Of a DNA stretch of 64,000 nt, positions 35,637-46,680 are shown in pieces. The stretch is from Bacillota bacterium. GTDB taxonomy: Bacteria; Bacillota; Clostridia; Lachnospirales; Bianqueaceae. A model generated the notes under the pieces. The model was not told the DNA's origin and made no database searches. It saw only the letters and a list, made by a program, of their open reading frames with translations. Positions within the stretch are counted from its first letter, which is position 1, and every line of letters begins with the position of its first letter. Where the stretch lies: assembly GCA_017442535.1 (NCBI GenBank), contig JAFRZL010000015.1, positions 80,995 to 144,994 of the forward strand, written 5' to 3'. Made by a program: the position numbers and the translations under genes.

Positions 35637-36464
35637 TTATTCTTCCGGATAATCATCTATTTCCGCAGGAAAAACAAGTTCGACAGGTTTGCCGGGGTCT
35701 TCCAGCTGCAATTCTATTTGAACGTGAACATGCGTTTCCGGCATTCCTTCCTCGATGACGTTCAGCTCAAATGATGTGACTGTACTCACAATGTAACCTT
35801 CGCTGTTGACCGTCATCGTTCCCTTCATGCCATCGATATTGTGCAGCATAGTCTCTGTAAAAGAATTATCAATCATTTCACCCGTCAGCATGCTCCAGAA
35901 TAATTCCAAGATGGATCCGGACATCTGATCGATCATTTTCTCAGGATCGGCCGTATACTTCAGTATCGCATAATCCCTGGAACGCTCTGAACTCAGCTTT
36001 TGAATTGCTTGTGGCGCGATCGGTTTATATATAACGGTCGTCGGATCCGGAATACCGTATAGATCCTTATGATCCTGACTATATCGCCATTTAACCGTAT
36101 TTTCATGATGATCGTTCAAATAGATATAACCGCCTCGAGAATAAACATCCATGGTTTCAGCCGGTTCGGAATTATTAAACGCGTATATTTCCATCTGCAT
36201 TACAGCGGGAATCTCTGTGTCAAGAATCTGATTACGTACATCCAACTGAACCATAAAACCTGATTTGAGCATTAACGAACCGATTTTGCAGCTAAAATTG
36301 CCCTTAAAATGCTGTTCCTTAAGTCCAGTGGTCAATTCATAGGCTTGCTGATACAATTTGAAAGGATCTTTTTCATCCAGAATGCTTTGGGATACAGGCA
36401 GCCGGATGCAGGCCATACATGTCATGATAACCAGAATGACTGGGATCAACAGGATCTTTTTCAT
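35637..36464 (-). CDS. Putative secreted lipoprotein, family not recognised
   Basis: A 275-residue protein with an N-terminal signal of lipoprotein type: MKKILLIPVILVIM followed by a Cys within TCMAC, a loose lipobox. The rest is soluble, rich in beta strands, and resembles small clostridial lipoproteins of LolA-like fold in pattern (alternating strands and a conserved central region QSILDEKDPFKLYQQAYE). The start ATG 36464 has AAGGAG 8 nt upstream; a reading from 36482 would place that site inside the gene. It has its own consensus promoter and is flanked by two related palindromes. Function unknown. Confidence 0.65.
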   Translation of the reverse strand: MKKILLIPVILVIMTCMACIRLPVSQSILDEKDPFKLYQQAYELTTGLKEQHFKGNFSCKIGSLMLKSGFMVQLDVRNQILDTEIPAVMQMEIYAFNNSEPAETMDVYSRGGYIYLNDHHENTVKWRYSQDHKDLYGIPDPTTVIYKPIAPQAIQKLSSERSRDYAILKYTADPEKMIDQMSGSILELFWSMLTGEMIDNSFTETMLHNIDGMKGTMTVNSEGYIVSTVTSFELNVIEEGMPETHVHVQIELQLEDPGKPVELVFPAEIDDYPEE

Positions 36465-36496
36465 ACCGGATACTCCTTGCATTGTATGATAATCAA

Positions 36497-36525
36497 ATTA
36501 TACCACATACTTGGATGCCTGTCAA
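36497..36525 (-). promoter_or_regulatory. Consensus promoter of the lipoprotein gene
   Basis: On the minus strand TTGACA (36520-36525), 17 nt, TATAAT (36497-36502): a perfect match to the housekeeping consensus, 33 nt from the start codon. Confidence 0.9.
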
Positions 36526-36532
36526 ACCCACA

Positions 36533-36567
36533 AAGTATTCGTAATAAAAAATATTTTACGAATACTT
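36533..36567. repeat. Perfect palindrome 2 (12-bp arms) between divergent promoters
   Basis: AAGTATTCGTAA (36533-36544), 11 nt, TTACGAATACTT (36556-36567). Its right arm overlaps the -35 of the plus-strand promoter and its left arm is 7 nt from the -35 of the minus-strand promoter, the expected position for an operator controlling both directions. Confidence 0.9.
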
Positions 36568-36594
36568 GACAGATCACTTGGATTGTGTTATGAT
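36566..36594 (+). promoter_or_regulatory. Promoter of the TtcA-like gene
   Basis: TTGACA (36566-36571), 17 nt, TATGAT (36589-36594). It fixes the TtcA-like start downstream, because transcription should begin near 36601. Confidence 0.85.
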
Positions 36595-36643
36595 CCTGTT
36601 GTCATTCATTGCTTTACCATATTATCCAGATGAGGGATCCATT

Positions 36644-37396
36644 ATGACTTTACAGCAGCTTATGGGCTATATGCGCCGAGCTATCGACGACTATCAAATG
36701 ATCCAGGAAGGCGACAAAATTGCGATCGGTATATCCGGCGGCAAGGACAGTATCTCCATGGCACTGGCACTTCGCGGCCTGCAGGATTATTATCCGAAGC
36801 ATTTTGAACTGGAAGCTTTTACAGTGTCCCTGGGGTTCCCTGAATTCGATGTTACGGGAATCCGTGAGCTGATGAACCGGTACGATATCCCCTACTCTCT
36901 TATCGAGACGGACATCGGTAAAATCGTTTTTGAGGACCGTCGCGAGAAGAATCCCTGTTCGCTTTGTGCCAAATTAAGAAAAGGGTCATTTAACAAGCAT
37001 GCAGCCGCGCATGGCTGCAACAAAGTTGCTCTCGGCCATCACACGGAGGATGTCGTTGAAACCTTCTATTTAAGCCTGTTCTATGAGGGCAGACTCCATA
37101 CATTCTCTCCCGTTACCCAATGGGACCGATCGGGTCTCGTTGCCATTCGTCCCATGATATATGTTAAGGAAGCAGATATTATTTCATTTGCTAGGCGCGA
37201 ACAGCTGCCCATTGTCAAGAATCCATGTCCGGCTGACGGGAATACGCAGAGAGAAATCATAAAGAACCAGATTCGTGAATGGAATCGGCAATTCGGTCAT
37301 AATACAGAGCGTACATTCAAGGCCATTCAGGATGGATTGCCGGATTGGGAAGTGCTGTCCCCTTCCTCGATACGCCGCAGAAAAGGAGATCAATGA
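36644..37396 (+). CDS. TtcA-like tRNA thiolation protein (PP-loop ATPase)
   Basis: A 250-residue PP-loop adenylating enzyme: GISGGKDSISMALAL near residue 30 binds ATP, and CSLCAKLRKGSF near 105 with a later Cys in NPCPADGN near 195 could hold the Fe-S cluster of the TtcA family, which puts sulfur on C32 of tRNA. GHHTEDVVETF is a further family motif. The start ATG 36644 is placed after the promoter and follows GAGGGATCC. It overlaps the recombinase gene by 1 nt. Other PP-loop thiolases (e.g. of the TilS type) are less likely given the Cys pattern. Confidence 0.82.
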   Translation: MTLQQLMGYMRRAIDDYQMIQEGDKIAIGISGGKDSISMALALRGLQDYYPKHFELEAFTVSLGFPEFDVTGIRELMNRYDIPYSLIETDIGKIVFEDRREKNPCSLCAKLRKGSFNKHAAAHGCNKVALGHHTEDVVETFYLSLFYEGRLHTFSPVTQWDRSGLVAIRPMIYVKEADIISFARREQLPIVKNPCPADGNTQREIIKNQIREWNRQFGHNTERTFKAIQDGLPDWEVLSPSSIRRRKGDQ

Positions 37397-38544
37397 TGAG
37401 TACCAGCTATCATGAAGAACAGCGCAGGAAGAATATCCTCAAATTAAGGGATCTGATGCTGGAAATGCCGGATTTTTGCTTTGAATATTTCCAGGGAATC
37501 GAACAAACGACGGCTGAACGCACCCGGCTCGGCTACGCACACGACCTGAAGATCTTCTTCGAATATCTGCTGCAGTACAAGACTGAATTCAAAGGTCTGG
37601 AAATGCATCAACTGACCCTGGCTCATCTGGATCAGGTGAAGGTCCGCGATATTGAGCGTTTTATGGAATATCTGACCTTCTATGAGAAGAAAACGGATGA
37701 AGGGATCCAGATCGAATTGCAGAACGGCGAAACGGGCAAAGCCCGTAAAGTGGCTGCGATCCGCAGCATGTTCAAGTATTTCTACAGGAAGCAGGAAATC
37801 AGCAGCAATCCAGCCTCTCTGATCGATACGCCCAAAATCCATGAGAAGAATATTATTCGTCTGGAAGTCGATGAGATCGCCAGGCTTCTGGATGAAGTTG
37901 ATTCCGGCGAACAGCTGACCGAGCGCCAGCAGGCTTATCATAAATATACCCACTCGCGGGATCTTGCACTGATCACCTTATTATTGGGAACCGGCATGCG
38001 TGTATCGGAATGTGTCGGCTTAAATTTGAGCGATATTGATTATCGCGTCAATGGCCTGAAGATCACCCGCAAGGGCGGTAACGAAGCCGTCATCTATTAC
38101 GGTGCAGAAGTCGAAGAAGCCCTCCTCCCCTATCTGGAAGAACGCCGGCATATTATCCCTCAGACAGGACATGAAGACGCGCTTTTCCTATCCATGCAGA
38201 AACGCCGCATAACAGTGCGTGCAGTCGAGAATATCGTAAAAAAATATGCCTCCATCGTTACGCAGATCAAACGCATCTCTCCTCATAAGCTCCGGAGCAG
38301 CTACGGCACACAGTTATATAATGAAACAGGAGATATCTATCTGGTGGCCGATGTGCTGGGTCATAAGGATGTCAATACGACAAGGCGTCATTATGCGCAG
38401 ATGGAGGACACAAGGCGCAGACGAGCTGCCAACGCTGTCCTGCTGCGGAAAGATCCGGAAACAGTTTCAGCACCTGCAGAAGCCTCTGAAACGGTCATAC
38501 CTGAGGCTGATGCAGATCATACCAGCTCTTCTGAACAGGAATGA
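37396..38544 (+). CDS. Tyrosine recombinase (Xer/phage integrase type)
   Basis: A 382-residue site-specific recombinase: an N-terminal SAM-like DNA-binding domain (about 20-135) and a catalytic domain (about 160-350) with the full set Arg (GTGMRVSE), Lys (ITRKGG), His-x-x-Arg (SPHKLRSS), His (VLGHKDVN) and Tyr (RRHYAQM). The C-terminal 35 residues are acidic and low-complexity. It lies in one message with the TtcA-like gene (ATGATG overlap, AGGAG 7 nt before ATG 37396), with no att sites or cargo seen, so a housekeeping Xer-like role is more likely than a mobile element. Its 3' end overlaps the convergent LysM gene by 50 nt. Confidence 0.88.
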   Translation: MSTSYHEEQRRKNILKLRDLMLEMPDFCFEYFQGIEQTTAERTRLGYAHDLKIFFEYLLQYKTEFKGLEMHQLTLAHLDQVKVRDIERFMEYLTFYEKKTDEGIQIELQNGETGKARKVAAIRSMFKYFYRKQEISSNPASLIDTPKIHEKNIIRLEVDEIARLLDEVDSGEQLTERQQAYHKYTHSRDLALITLLLGTGMRVSECVGLNLSDIDYRVNGLKITRKGGNEAVIYYGAEVEEALLPYLEERRHIIPQTGHEDALFLSMQKRRITVRAVENIVKKYASIVTQIKRISPHKLRSSYGTQLYNETGDIYLVADVLGHKDVNTTRRHYAQMEDTRRRRAANAVLLRKDPETVSAPAEASETVIPEADADHTSSSEQE

Positions 38545-38872
38545 TCAGATAGGAACCTTCGACTATCGTTGTATCCTCCAGGTGATTCAGTGATATGATC
38601 TGATTCACGAGAAGTCTGGGGTCCTCATCCGGCAGCGAATACTGTACGGCCAGATCCCAGATCGTGTCATCGGGCATAATCTGTACGGACTGGTAAACTC
38701 TGACATTGTCTGACTTGGCATAGGCAACATGTGCTCTGCTGATGGCCGAAATCATAAGGATGGCAAGAATCAGGCCAAGAACGATGAGTCCGGGGAAAAC
38801 AAGATGATATCTCTTAACCAAAGAAGTGCGGCGCGGATAATTCTTAGAAGTAAAGGATGATTTGCAGTACAT
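38495..38872 (-). CDS. YneA-like LysM membrane protein (SOS division inhibitor candidate)
   Basis: A 125-residue bitopic protein: basic N-terminus (about 1-24), one membrane helix (about 26-45, LVFPGLIVLGLILAIL), an external linker, then one LysM domain (about 68-115: MPDDTIWDLAVQYSLP ... YLIIPV). This is the layout of Bacillus YneA, which is made under SOS control and delays cell division. In Bacillus yneA sits beside lexA; here lexA is 7 kb away, but the promoter carries a near-perfect LexA box, which supports the call. AAAGGAG is 8-9 nt before the ATG. Confidence 0.8.
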   Translation of the reverse strand: MYCKSSFTSKNYPRRTSLVKRYHLVFPGLIVLGLILAILMISAISRAHVAYAKSDNVRVYQSVQIMPDDTIWDLAVQYSLPDEDPRLLVNQIISLNHLEDTTIVEGSYLIIPVQKSWYDLHQPQV

Positions 38873-38896
38873 GACGGATTCTCCTTTCGCGAAAGG

Positions 38897-38954
38897 GAAT
38901 GTATGTTCCCCGTTCGTATGTTCGCATTATAGCACGAACATTTGTTCCTGTCAA
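38897..38954 (-). promoter_or_regulatory. SOS promoter with LexA box(es)
   Basis: On the minus strand TTGACA (38949-38954), 17 nt, TATAAT (38926-38931). The spacer itself contains CGAACATTTGTTCC (38935-38948, plus-strand reading), a match to the Gram-positive LexA box CGAACRNRYGTTYC. Two partial boxes follow downstream: GTTCGTATGTTC (38912-38923) and GAATGTATGTTC (38897-38908). Confidence 0.88.
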
Positions 38955-39101
38955 TACCTTTTTTCAAAATTATCCGAAGTTTTTTTGATTATTATCCGAG
39001 CTGATTCGAACAGCCGTTCTCTACTGTTTCGTTTACTCACTGTGATCCCAATGTGCGTACATCGCATTATGCATTCACCTTATGATCATATCTTTCGTCA
39101 A

Positions 39102-39137
39102 AAAAAGCAGCATAGTTTTGAGGCTATGCTGCTTTTT
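39102..39137. terminator. Terminator of the atp operon
   Basis: AAAAGCAGCATAG, a 7-nt loop and CTATGCTGCTTTT form a perfect stem with A- and T-runs on both sides, 11 nt beyond the atpC stop. Confidence 0.93.
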
Positions 39138-39147
39138 GCATGCTGGA

Positions 39148-41622
<2,475 letters not shown>

Positions 41623-41623
<1 letters not shown>

Positions 41624-43122
41624 CAGCGGTCACCATTCATTTCACCAAGCGCTTTCTGCAGCAGCGCAATCAGATCGTCAGAATACTCGCCGCGCTCAAA
41701 AGCCTGCAGCAGATCGGCATACTGGTTTTCCAGCTTCTCGAACAGGCGGGCCTCGTATTGCTGCACCTTGTCGACTTCGACATTGTTAAGCCAGCCATTG
41801 GTGACGGCATAGATGATTGCGATCTGGCAGCCGGGGCGTACAGGGCTGTTGCGCTTCTGTTTCAGCACTTCAACGATGCGTTCGCCCAGTGCCAGTCTGG
41901 CTTTGGTGTCAGCGTCCAAATCACTGCCGAACTGGGCAAAGGTCTGCAGTTCACGATACTGTGCATACATAAGCTTCAGCTCGCCGGAGACCTTTTTCAT
42001 TGCGGTCAGCTGAGCACTGCCGCCGACACGGCTGACGGAGATGCCGGGGTTGATAGCTGGCATAATGCCTGCGTGGAAAAGCTCGGTCTCGAGGAATATC
42101 TGTCCATCCGTGATGGAGATGACATTCGTGGGAATGTAAGCGGAAACGTCACCTGCCTGCGTCTCGATGATCGGCAGCGCGGTAATGGACCCTCCGCCGT
42201 ATTCGGGAGCAACGCAGGCCGCGCGCTCCAGCAAACGTGAGTGAAGGTAAAAAACGTCGCCGGGGTAAGCTTCACGTCCGGGCGGACGCCGGATCAGAAG
42301 CGAAAGCGCTCGGTAAGCTACCGCGTGTTTGGAAAGGTCGTCGTAAATTATCAGAACATCCTTCCCCTGCTCGCGGAAATATTCTGCCATGGCGCAGCCC
42401 GAATAAGGCGCGATATACTGCAGCGGCGCGCTTTCGGAAGCGGACGCGGACACAATAATGGTTTTACTCAGGACGCCGGCCTTTTCCAGCTCAGTGGCAA
42501 GCTGCACGACAGAAGAGCTCTTCTGTCCGATCGCGACATAGATGCAGAGTACATCGGTATCGCGCTGGTTGATCATCGTGTCGATCGCTATTTCTGTTTT
42601 ACCGGTCTGTCGGTCTCCGATCAGCAGTTCGCGCTGTCCGCGTCCGATCGGGATCATGCTGTCAATAGCTTTAATACCGGTCTGCAGCGGGACAGAAACG
42701 CTCTTGCGCTCGATGATGCCCGGAGCCTCCGATTCAATTGGACGCGTCTCGCGGCACAGTGCCGGGCCCTTGCCGTCAATCGGCTCACCCAGAGCATTAA
42801 CGACACGTCCAAGCAGCGCTTCGCCGACAGGCACGGAGAGAACACGGCCTGTCCGACGCACCTCTGTACCTTCTGTGATCGTATTTTTATCGGATAGAAT
42901 TGCGATAGAAACAGATTCATCCTCCAGGTTCTGCGCCATACCCATGCTGCCGTCTTCAAATTCAAGAAGCTCATTGGCCATGCAGTCACGTAGCCCGTAA
43001 GCACGTGCGATTCCGTCGCCGACCAGAATAACCGTACCTGTCTCCTGCATCTCGATCTTGGTACGGTAATGGCGGATCTGCTGCTTGATAATGCTGCTGA
43101 TTTCATCCGGTTTCATATTCAT
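41623..43122 (-). CDS. atpA: ATP synthase alpha subunit
   Basis: The 499-residue regulatory nucleotide-binding subunit of F1. [13 protein letters not shown] near residue 169 is the P-loop, [16 protein letters not shown] near 262 is Walker B, and the arginine finger lies in [17 protein letters not shown] near 360. The N-terminal helix binds the delta subunit. Its ATG overlaps the atpH stop by 4 nt. Confidence 0.97.
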
Positions 43123-43649
43123 TGTGTAATCACTTCCTTCAAATCCTTAATCCGATGTCTGAGACTGCCATCCAGAACAATGCCGTCATATTCCACAATA
43201 ATGCCTCCAAGCAGGGCCGGATCGACCTGATACTGCATCAGAGGTTCCTTATTCAAGCGTTTGGACATAGCCTCCTGTAAACGCTTTTTCTCATCGTCCC
43301 CCAGAGGAACGGCGCTTTTGATCAGAACAGTCGTCTGGTGCATGTAGTTATGGTATAGCAGATCATACTCCGTCCGGCAGCGGTCAAACTCTCTGATGCG
43401 GCGCTTATCCCCGAGAAGCATCAAAAATGACAGAAGTTCTTCCGGGATCTTTCCGCCGAAGGCATCTTCCAGCACCTGATTCCGTTCCGTACCCGATAAG
43501 CTGCGCGAAGAAAGCAGGTCCTTGTATTCAGGATTTTCTGCAAATAGTTTCGCGACAAGTTCCAAGCCTTCATAGACTTCACGCTCCCTGCCCTGTTCCG
43601 CGGCAATCTCGTAAAGGGCGTCCGCGTATTCCTTATAGACCTCGGTCAT
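43119..43649 (-). CDS. atpH: ATP synthase delta subunit
   Basis: About 176 residues: a six-helix N-terminal domain ([16 protein letters not shown]) and a C-terminal domain ending [29 protein letters not shown] split over the last 40 residues, typical of OSCP/delta, which joins the b stalk to alpha. ATG 43649 is preferred, with AGGTG 6 nt upstream; GTG 43658 is possible. It overlaps the end of atpF by 17 nt. Confidence 0.93.
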   Translation of the reverse strand: MTEVYKEYADALYEIAAEQGREREVYEGLELVAKLFAENPEYKDLLSSRSLSGTERNQVLEDAFGGKIPEELLSFLMLLGDKRRIREFDRCRTEYDLLYHNYMHQTTVLIKSAVPLGDDEKKRLQEAMSKRLNKEPLMQYQVDPALLGGIIVEYDGIVLDGSLRHRIKDLKEVITQ

Positions 43650-44148
43650 CGTCTTCACCTACGGATGCGATAAAAGAATCGATCATGGCCTGATGATCCT
43701 CAGCATTGATCTCTCGCTCGAGCAGTTTGCTGGCGAGTGCCGTGGACACATCGATGATTTCGCGCTTCATATCTTCTTCCGCTTTCTGGCGCTCCAGACG
43801 GGCCTCTTCCTCTGCACGCCGCACGATCTGATCCGCTCTCTGTTCAGCATCGGAGATGATCCTGCTGCCACGATAGCTTGCTGTCGACGCAGCATCCGAA
43901 ATAAGCTGATCAGCCTCGGCCTGCGCATTCTGCATCTTCTCGTTCCAGGTGGCTTCCTGCTGATTGGCTTTATCCAAAGCTTCATCGGCGGCACGATACT
44001 GCATATCTACCGCATTCTGCCTGTCCTGAAGAACCTTACGGACGCGTTCATACAGAAAATGCTTGACCAGAAAATAAAGAAGTACGAGATTAGCGAGTGA
44101 AATCAGTGTCTGCCATATATTGACCGAAATGATTTCTGAAAATTGCAT
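43633..44148 (-). CDS. atpF: ATP synthase b subunit
   Basis: 171 residues: one N-terminal membrane helix (about 8-28, IWQTLISLANLVLLYFLV) and a long charged helix (about 35-150) that forms the outer stalk as a dimer. The Ala/Gln/Glu-rich heptads and the length agree with the family. It precedes atpH and follows atpE by 16 nt. Confidence 0.93.
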   Translation of the reverse strand: MQFSEIISVNIWQTLISLANLVLLYFLVKHFLYERVRKVLQDRQNAVDMQYRAADEALDKANQQEATWNEKMQNAQAEADQLISDAASTASYRGSRIISDAEQRADQIVRRAEEEARLERQKAEEDMKREIIDVSTALASKLLEREINAEDHQAMIDSFIASVGEDDDRGL

Positions 44149-44164
44149 GATCTCTCCTTATGAA

Positions 44165-44467
<303 letters not shown>

Positions 44468-45370
44468 TTATTGATTTTTAGCGGCCTTGCGGGCCATCTT
44501 GCGTTCATAGTCTTCTTTGGGGAAGCCCCCGGACACATACATCATTGTCAGCATGGCAAAGATAAATGCCTGCAGACAACCGCTGAACAGGTCGAAATAA
44601 ACAGATAAAATGGCCGGCAGACCGACCTGCAGGAAAGGTATTTCACCTAAGAACCCGGGCAGCCACCCGAGCAGCATGTTGGAGAGGCCCTGCAGCGCTG
44701 CAACTACCAGCACGGATACGACAGAGCCCGACATGACATTTCCGTAATGACGGAAGGCCATCGAGACGGGCGTCGCGAATTCACTGATAATATTGATCGG
44801 CAGGAGCACGGGAGTAGGCTCCAGAAAACTCTTGGAGTACGAAACGATGCCTCCCTTAAGCTTATAATGCGTGATCAGCACAAATACCATAATGGCCCAT
44901 CCGGCTACGACATTCAGATCGGATGTGGGCGGGAAAAGCCCGAAGAGCGACAAAAGGCTGGAGAACGCGGACAGTCCCAGGATCGCACCGATGAAAGGCA
45001 CGAACCCCATAAAGAAATCTCCCATGTTCTCACGGACCAGATGATCCGTCTTTTCAACGATCCATTCCGCGACGATCTGGCGCTTGCTGTGCGGCACAGC
45101 CTGAATGCCATGTGTCAAATAGAGGCATAAGAACGTGATCGAGATAACGACAAGCCACGAATTAACCTGGGACTCCGTAATCGGAAGATCCTGGACAGGC
45201 ATGGGAATGGTGAAAAAAATCATCGGACCCGTAACCTGTATCCCGCTGCTCGCCGGCGTAAACAGAATCTTCAATAGAATACCGGCAAGGATCGGGAGCA
45301 GCATTCCCGCCAGATAACAGTAGTCCACAAGCTTAAAGTTCCCGGCCTGAACATTCGTTTGTTCCTTCAC
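44468..45370 (-). CDS. atpB: ATP synthase a subunit
   Basis: The 300-residue stator channel subunit with five or six membrane helices. FRHYGNVMSGSVV near residue 213 carries the essential Arg of the ion path, and PFIGAILGLSAFSSLLSLFGLFPPTSD near 130 and PINIISEFATPVSM near 198 are typical. The start is GTG 45370, overlapping atpI by 38 nt. Confidence 0.94.
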   Translation of the reverse strand: MKEQTNVQAGNFKLVDYCYLAGMLLPILAGILLKILFTPASSGIQVTGPMIFFTIPMPVQDLPITESQVNSWLVVISITFLCLYLTHGIQAVPHSKRQIVAEWIVEKTDHLVRENMGDFFMGFVPFIGAILGLSAFSSLLSLFGLFPPTSDLNVVAGWAIMVFVLITHYKLKGGIVSYSKSFLEPTPVLLPINIISEFATPVSMAFRHYGNVMSGSVVSVLVVAALQGLSNMLLGWLPGFLGEIPFLQVGLPAILSVYFDLFSGCLQAFIFAMLTMMYVSGGFPKEDYERKMARKAAKNQ

Positions 45371-45773
45371 TCTCTATTTCACCCCCTTCCATCCAACGGT
45401 TGAATAATGGTCTGAGCTTTGCGGCAATTCCGGGGAAAAGCAGCGGAATCAAGACTGCCGCGATATTAAAGCAGGACAGAAGCGCTCCTAACGCGGCAAC
45501 CGCGAATAGCAGCATCATTCTGGCGGACATGGAGAAACGCACCTTTGTTCGGGCATCCTTCTCCTCAAGCCCTACGGAATGCTGAACGGTCAGCGCCATC
45601 AGGAAGAAATTACAGATTCCTGCCGCCAGCCCCAGCAGATTACCCCACAGGACTGTGATGTTCCATTGTCCGATCACGAGGAAAACGCCTTGCATGAGAA
45701 GGCTGAGTATCAGAGAAATAACCGCTACATAAATGGTTTCGCGAATAATAACCGAATCAACTCTGCTCAACAC
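45333..45773 (-). CDS. atpI: ATP synthase subunit I-like protein
   Basis: About 146 residues with four membrane helices, first gene of the atp operon, as AtpI/UncI usually is. AtpI helps assemble the c-ring, and in some anaerobes the homologue takes part in Na+ ring assembly. Sequence identity in this family is low, so position is much of the evidence. GGAGG is 5 nt from GTG 45773 and 8 nt from TTG 45770; the TTG at 45776 is too close. Confidence 0.8.
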   Translation of the reverse strand: MLSRVDSVIIRETIYVAVISLILSLLMQGVFLVIGQWNITVLWGNLLGLAAGICNFFLMALTVQHSVGLEEKDARTKVRFSMSARMMLLFAVAALGALLSCFNIAAVLIPLLFPGIAAKLRPLFNRWMEGGEIESEGTNECSGREL

Positions 45774-45806
45774 CAAGGCCTCCTTTCCCCATAAAACCCT
45801 TATTAT

Positions 45807-45835
45807 AGTATACCCGAAAACAGCGTATTTCGCAA
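45807..45835 (-). promoter_or_regulatory. Promoter of the atp operon
   Basis: On the minus strand TTGCGA (45830-45835), 17 nt, TATACT (45807-45812), ending 33 nt upstream of atpI. The rest of the gap to lexA holds the lexA promoter. Confidence 0.75.
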
Positions 45836-45889
45836 GTGTTTCAATTCATTTTTTGTTATAATTCTTTTGCAATGTTTTTGCGAAAAACA

Positions 45890-45929
45890 CGAACAACTGT
45901 TTGACTTTTTTGTTCGTATATGTTATAAT
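45890..45929 (+). promoter_or_regulatory. lexA promoter with LexA-box-like operator
   Basis: TTGACT (45901-45906), 17 nt, TATAAT (45924-45929). CGAACAACTGTTTG (45890-45903) overlaps the -35 and resembles a LexA box with two deviations; a GTTCG half-site lies in the spacer. This fits autoregulation. Confidence 0.75.
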
Positions 45930-45976
45930 TTACCCAGAGGCTGAATGTCTGCAGTCCAAAGGAGGAAGAGTTATTC

Positions 45977-46642
45977 ATGAAAGGCAAAGAGTTATCTGCC
46001 AAGCAGCAGCAGATTCTGAATTATATTATTCAACAGCAGGCGGTGCGCGGTTATCCGCCTTCCGTTCGTGAGATTTGCGAAGCAGCGAATCTCAGTTCTA
46101 CTTCCACGGTCCACGGTCATCTGGAACGCCTTGAGAAGAAGGGCTTCATCCGCCGCGATCCCACCAAGCCCAGAGCCATTGAGATCCTTTATAAGCCTGA
46201 GGAGGAATACCTCGCCGAGGATATGCCCGAACCCGATTTTGTCGATGCGCCTCCTGTGGAGGTTGCTCAGGTCCCGATCATCGGCAAGGTTACGGCAGGG
46301 GAACCGATCCTGGCGCAGGAGAATATCGAGGATCATTTTGCGATTCCGCTGCAGATTATCGAGTCCGATCCCGATAAATACTTTATGCTTCGCGTACGAG
46401 GCGAGAGTATGATCAACGCCGGCATCCTGGACGGTGATCTGATCCTGGTGCATCAGCAGAATAATGCCAGGAATGGTGAGATCGTTGTTGCTCTGATCGA
46501 TGACAGCGCGACGGTCAAGCGCTTCTACCGCGAGAAGGATTTTATCCGTCTGCAGCCCGAGAATGAATTCATGAATCCGATCTATGTTAAGGATGCATCC
46601 ATTCTGGGCAAGGTCCGCGGTGTTTTCCGCACGATCGCCTGA
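45977..46642 (+). CDS. lexA: LexA repressor (SOS response)
   Basis: A 221-residue repressor: N-terminal winged helix-turn-helix (about 1-68, with [17 protein letters not shown] and [14 protein letters not shown]), then the S24 self-cleaving domain. The cut site is Ala107-Gly108 in KVTAGEP, and the catalytic pair is Ser144 (RGESM) and Lys181 (ATVKRF). It represses SOS genes until RecA filaments trigger its cleavage. AAAGGAGG lies 11 nt upstream. The YneA-like gene at 38.5 kb is a likely target. Confidence 0.97.
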   Translation: MKGKELSAKQQQILNYIIQQQAVRGYPPSVREICEAANLSSTSTVHGHLERLEKKGFIRRDPTKPRAIEILYKPEEEYLAEDMPEPDFVDAPPVEVAQVPIIGKVTAGEPILAQENIEDHFAIPLQIIESDPDKYFMLRVRGESMINAGILDGDLILVHQQNNARNGEIVVALIDDSATVKRFYREKDFIRLQPENEFMNPIYVKDASILGKVRGVFRTIA

Positions 46643-46680
46643 TTTAATACTATAAGATTATTTTTTCGGAGATACAGATA

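Noticed and set aside
37396..38544. Integrated mobile element around the tyrosine recombinase
   Set aside because: The gene is translationally coupled to a tRNA thiolation gene, and no attachment-site repeats, cargo or tRNA target flank it.
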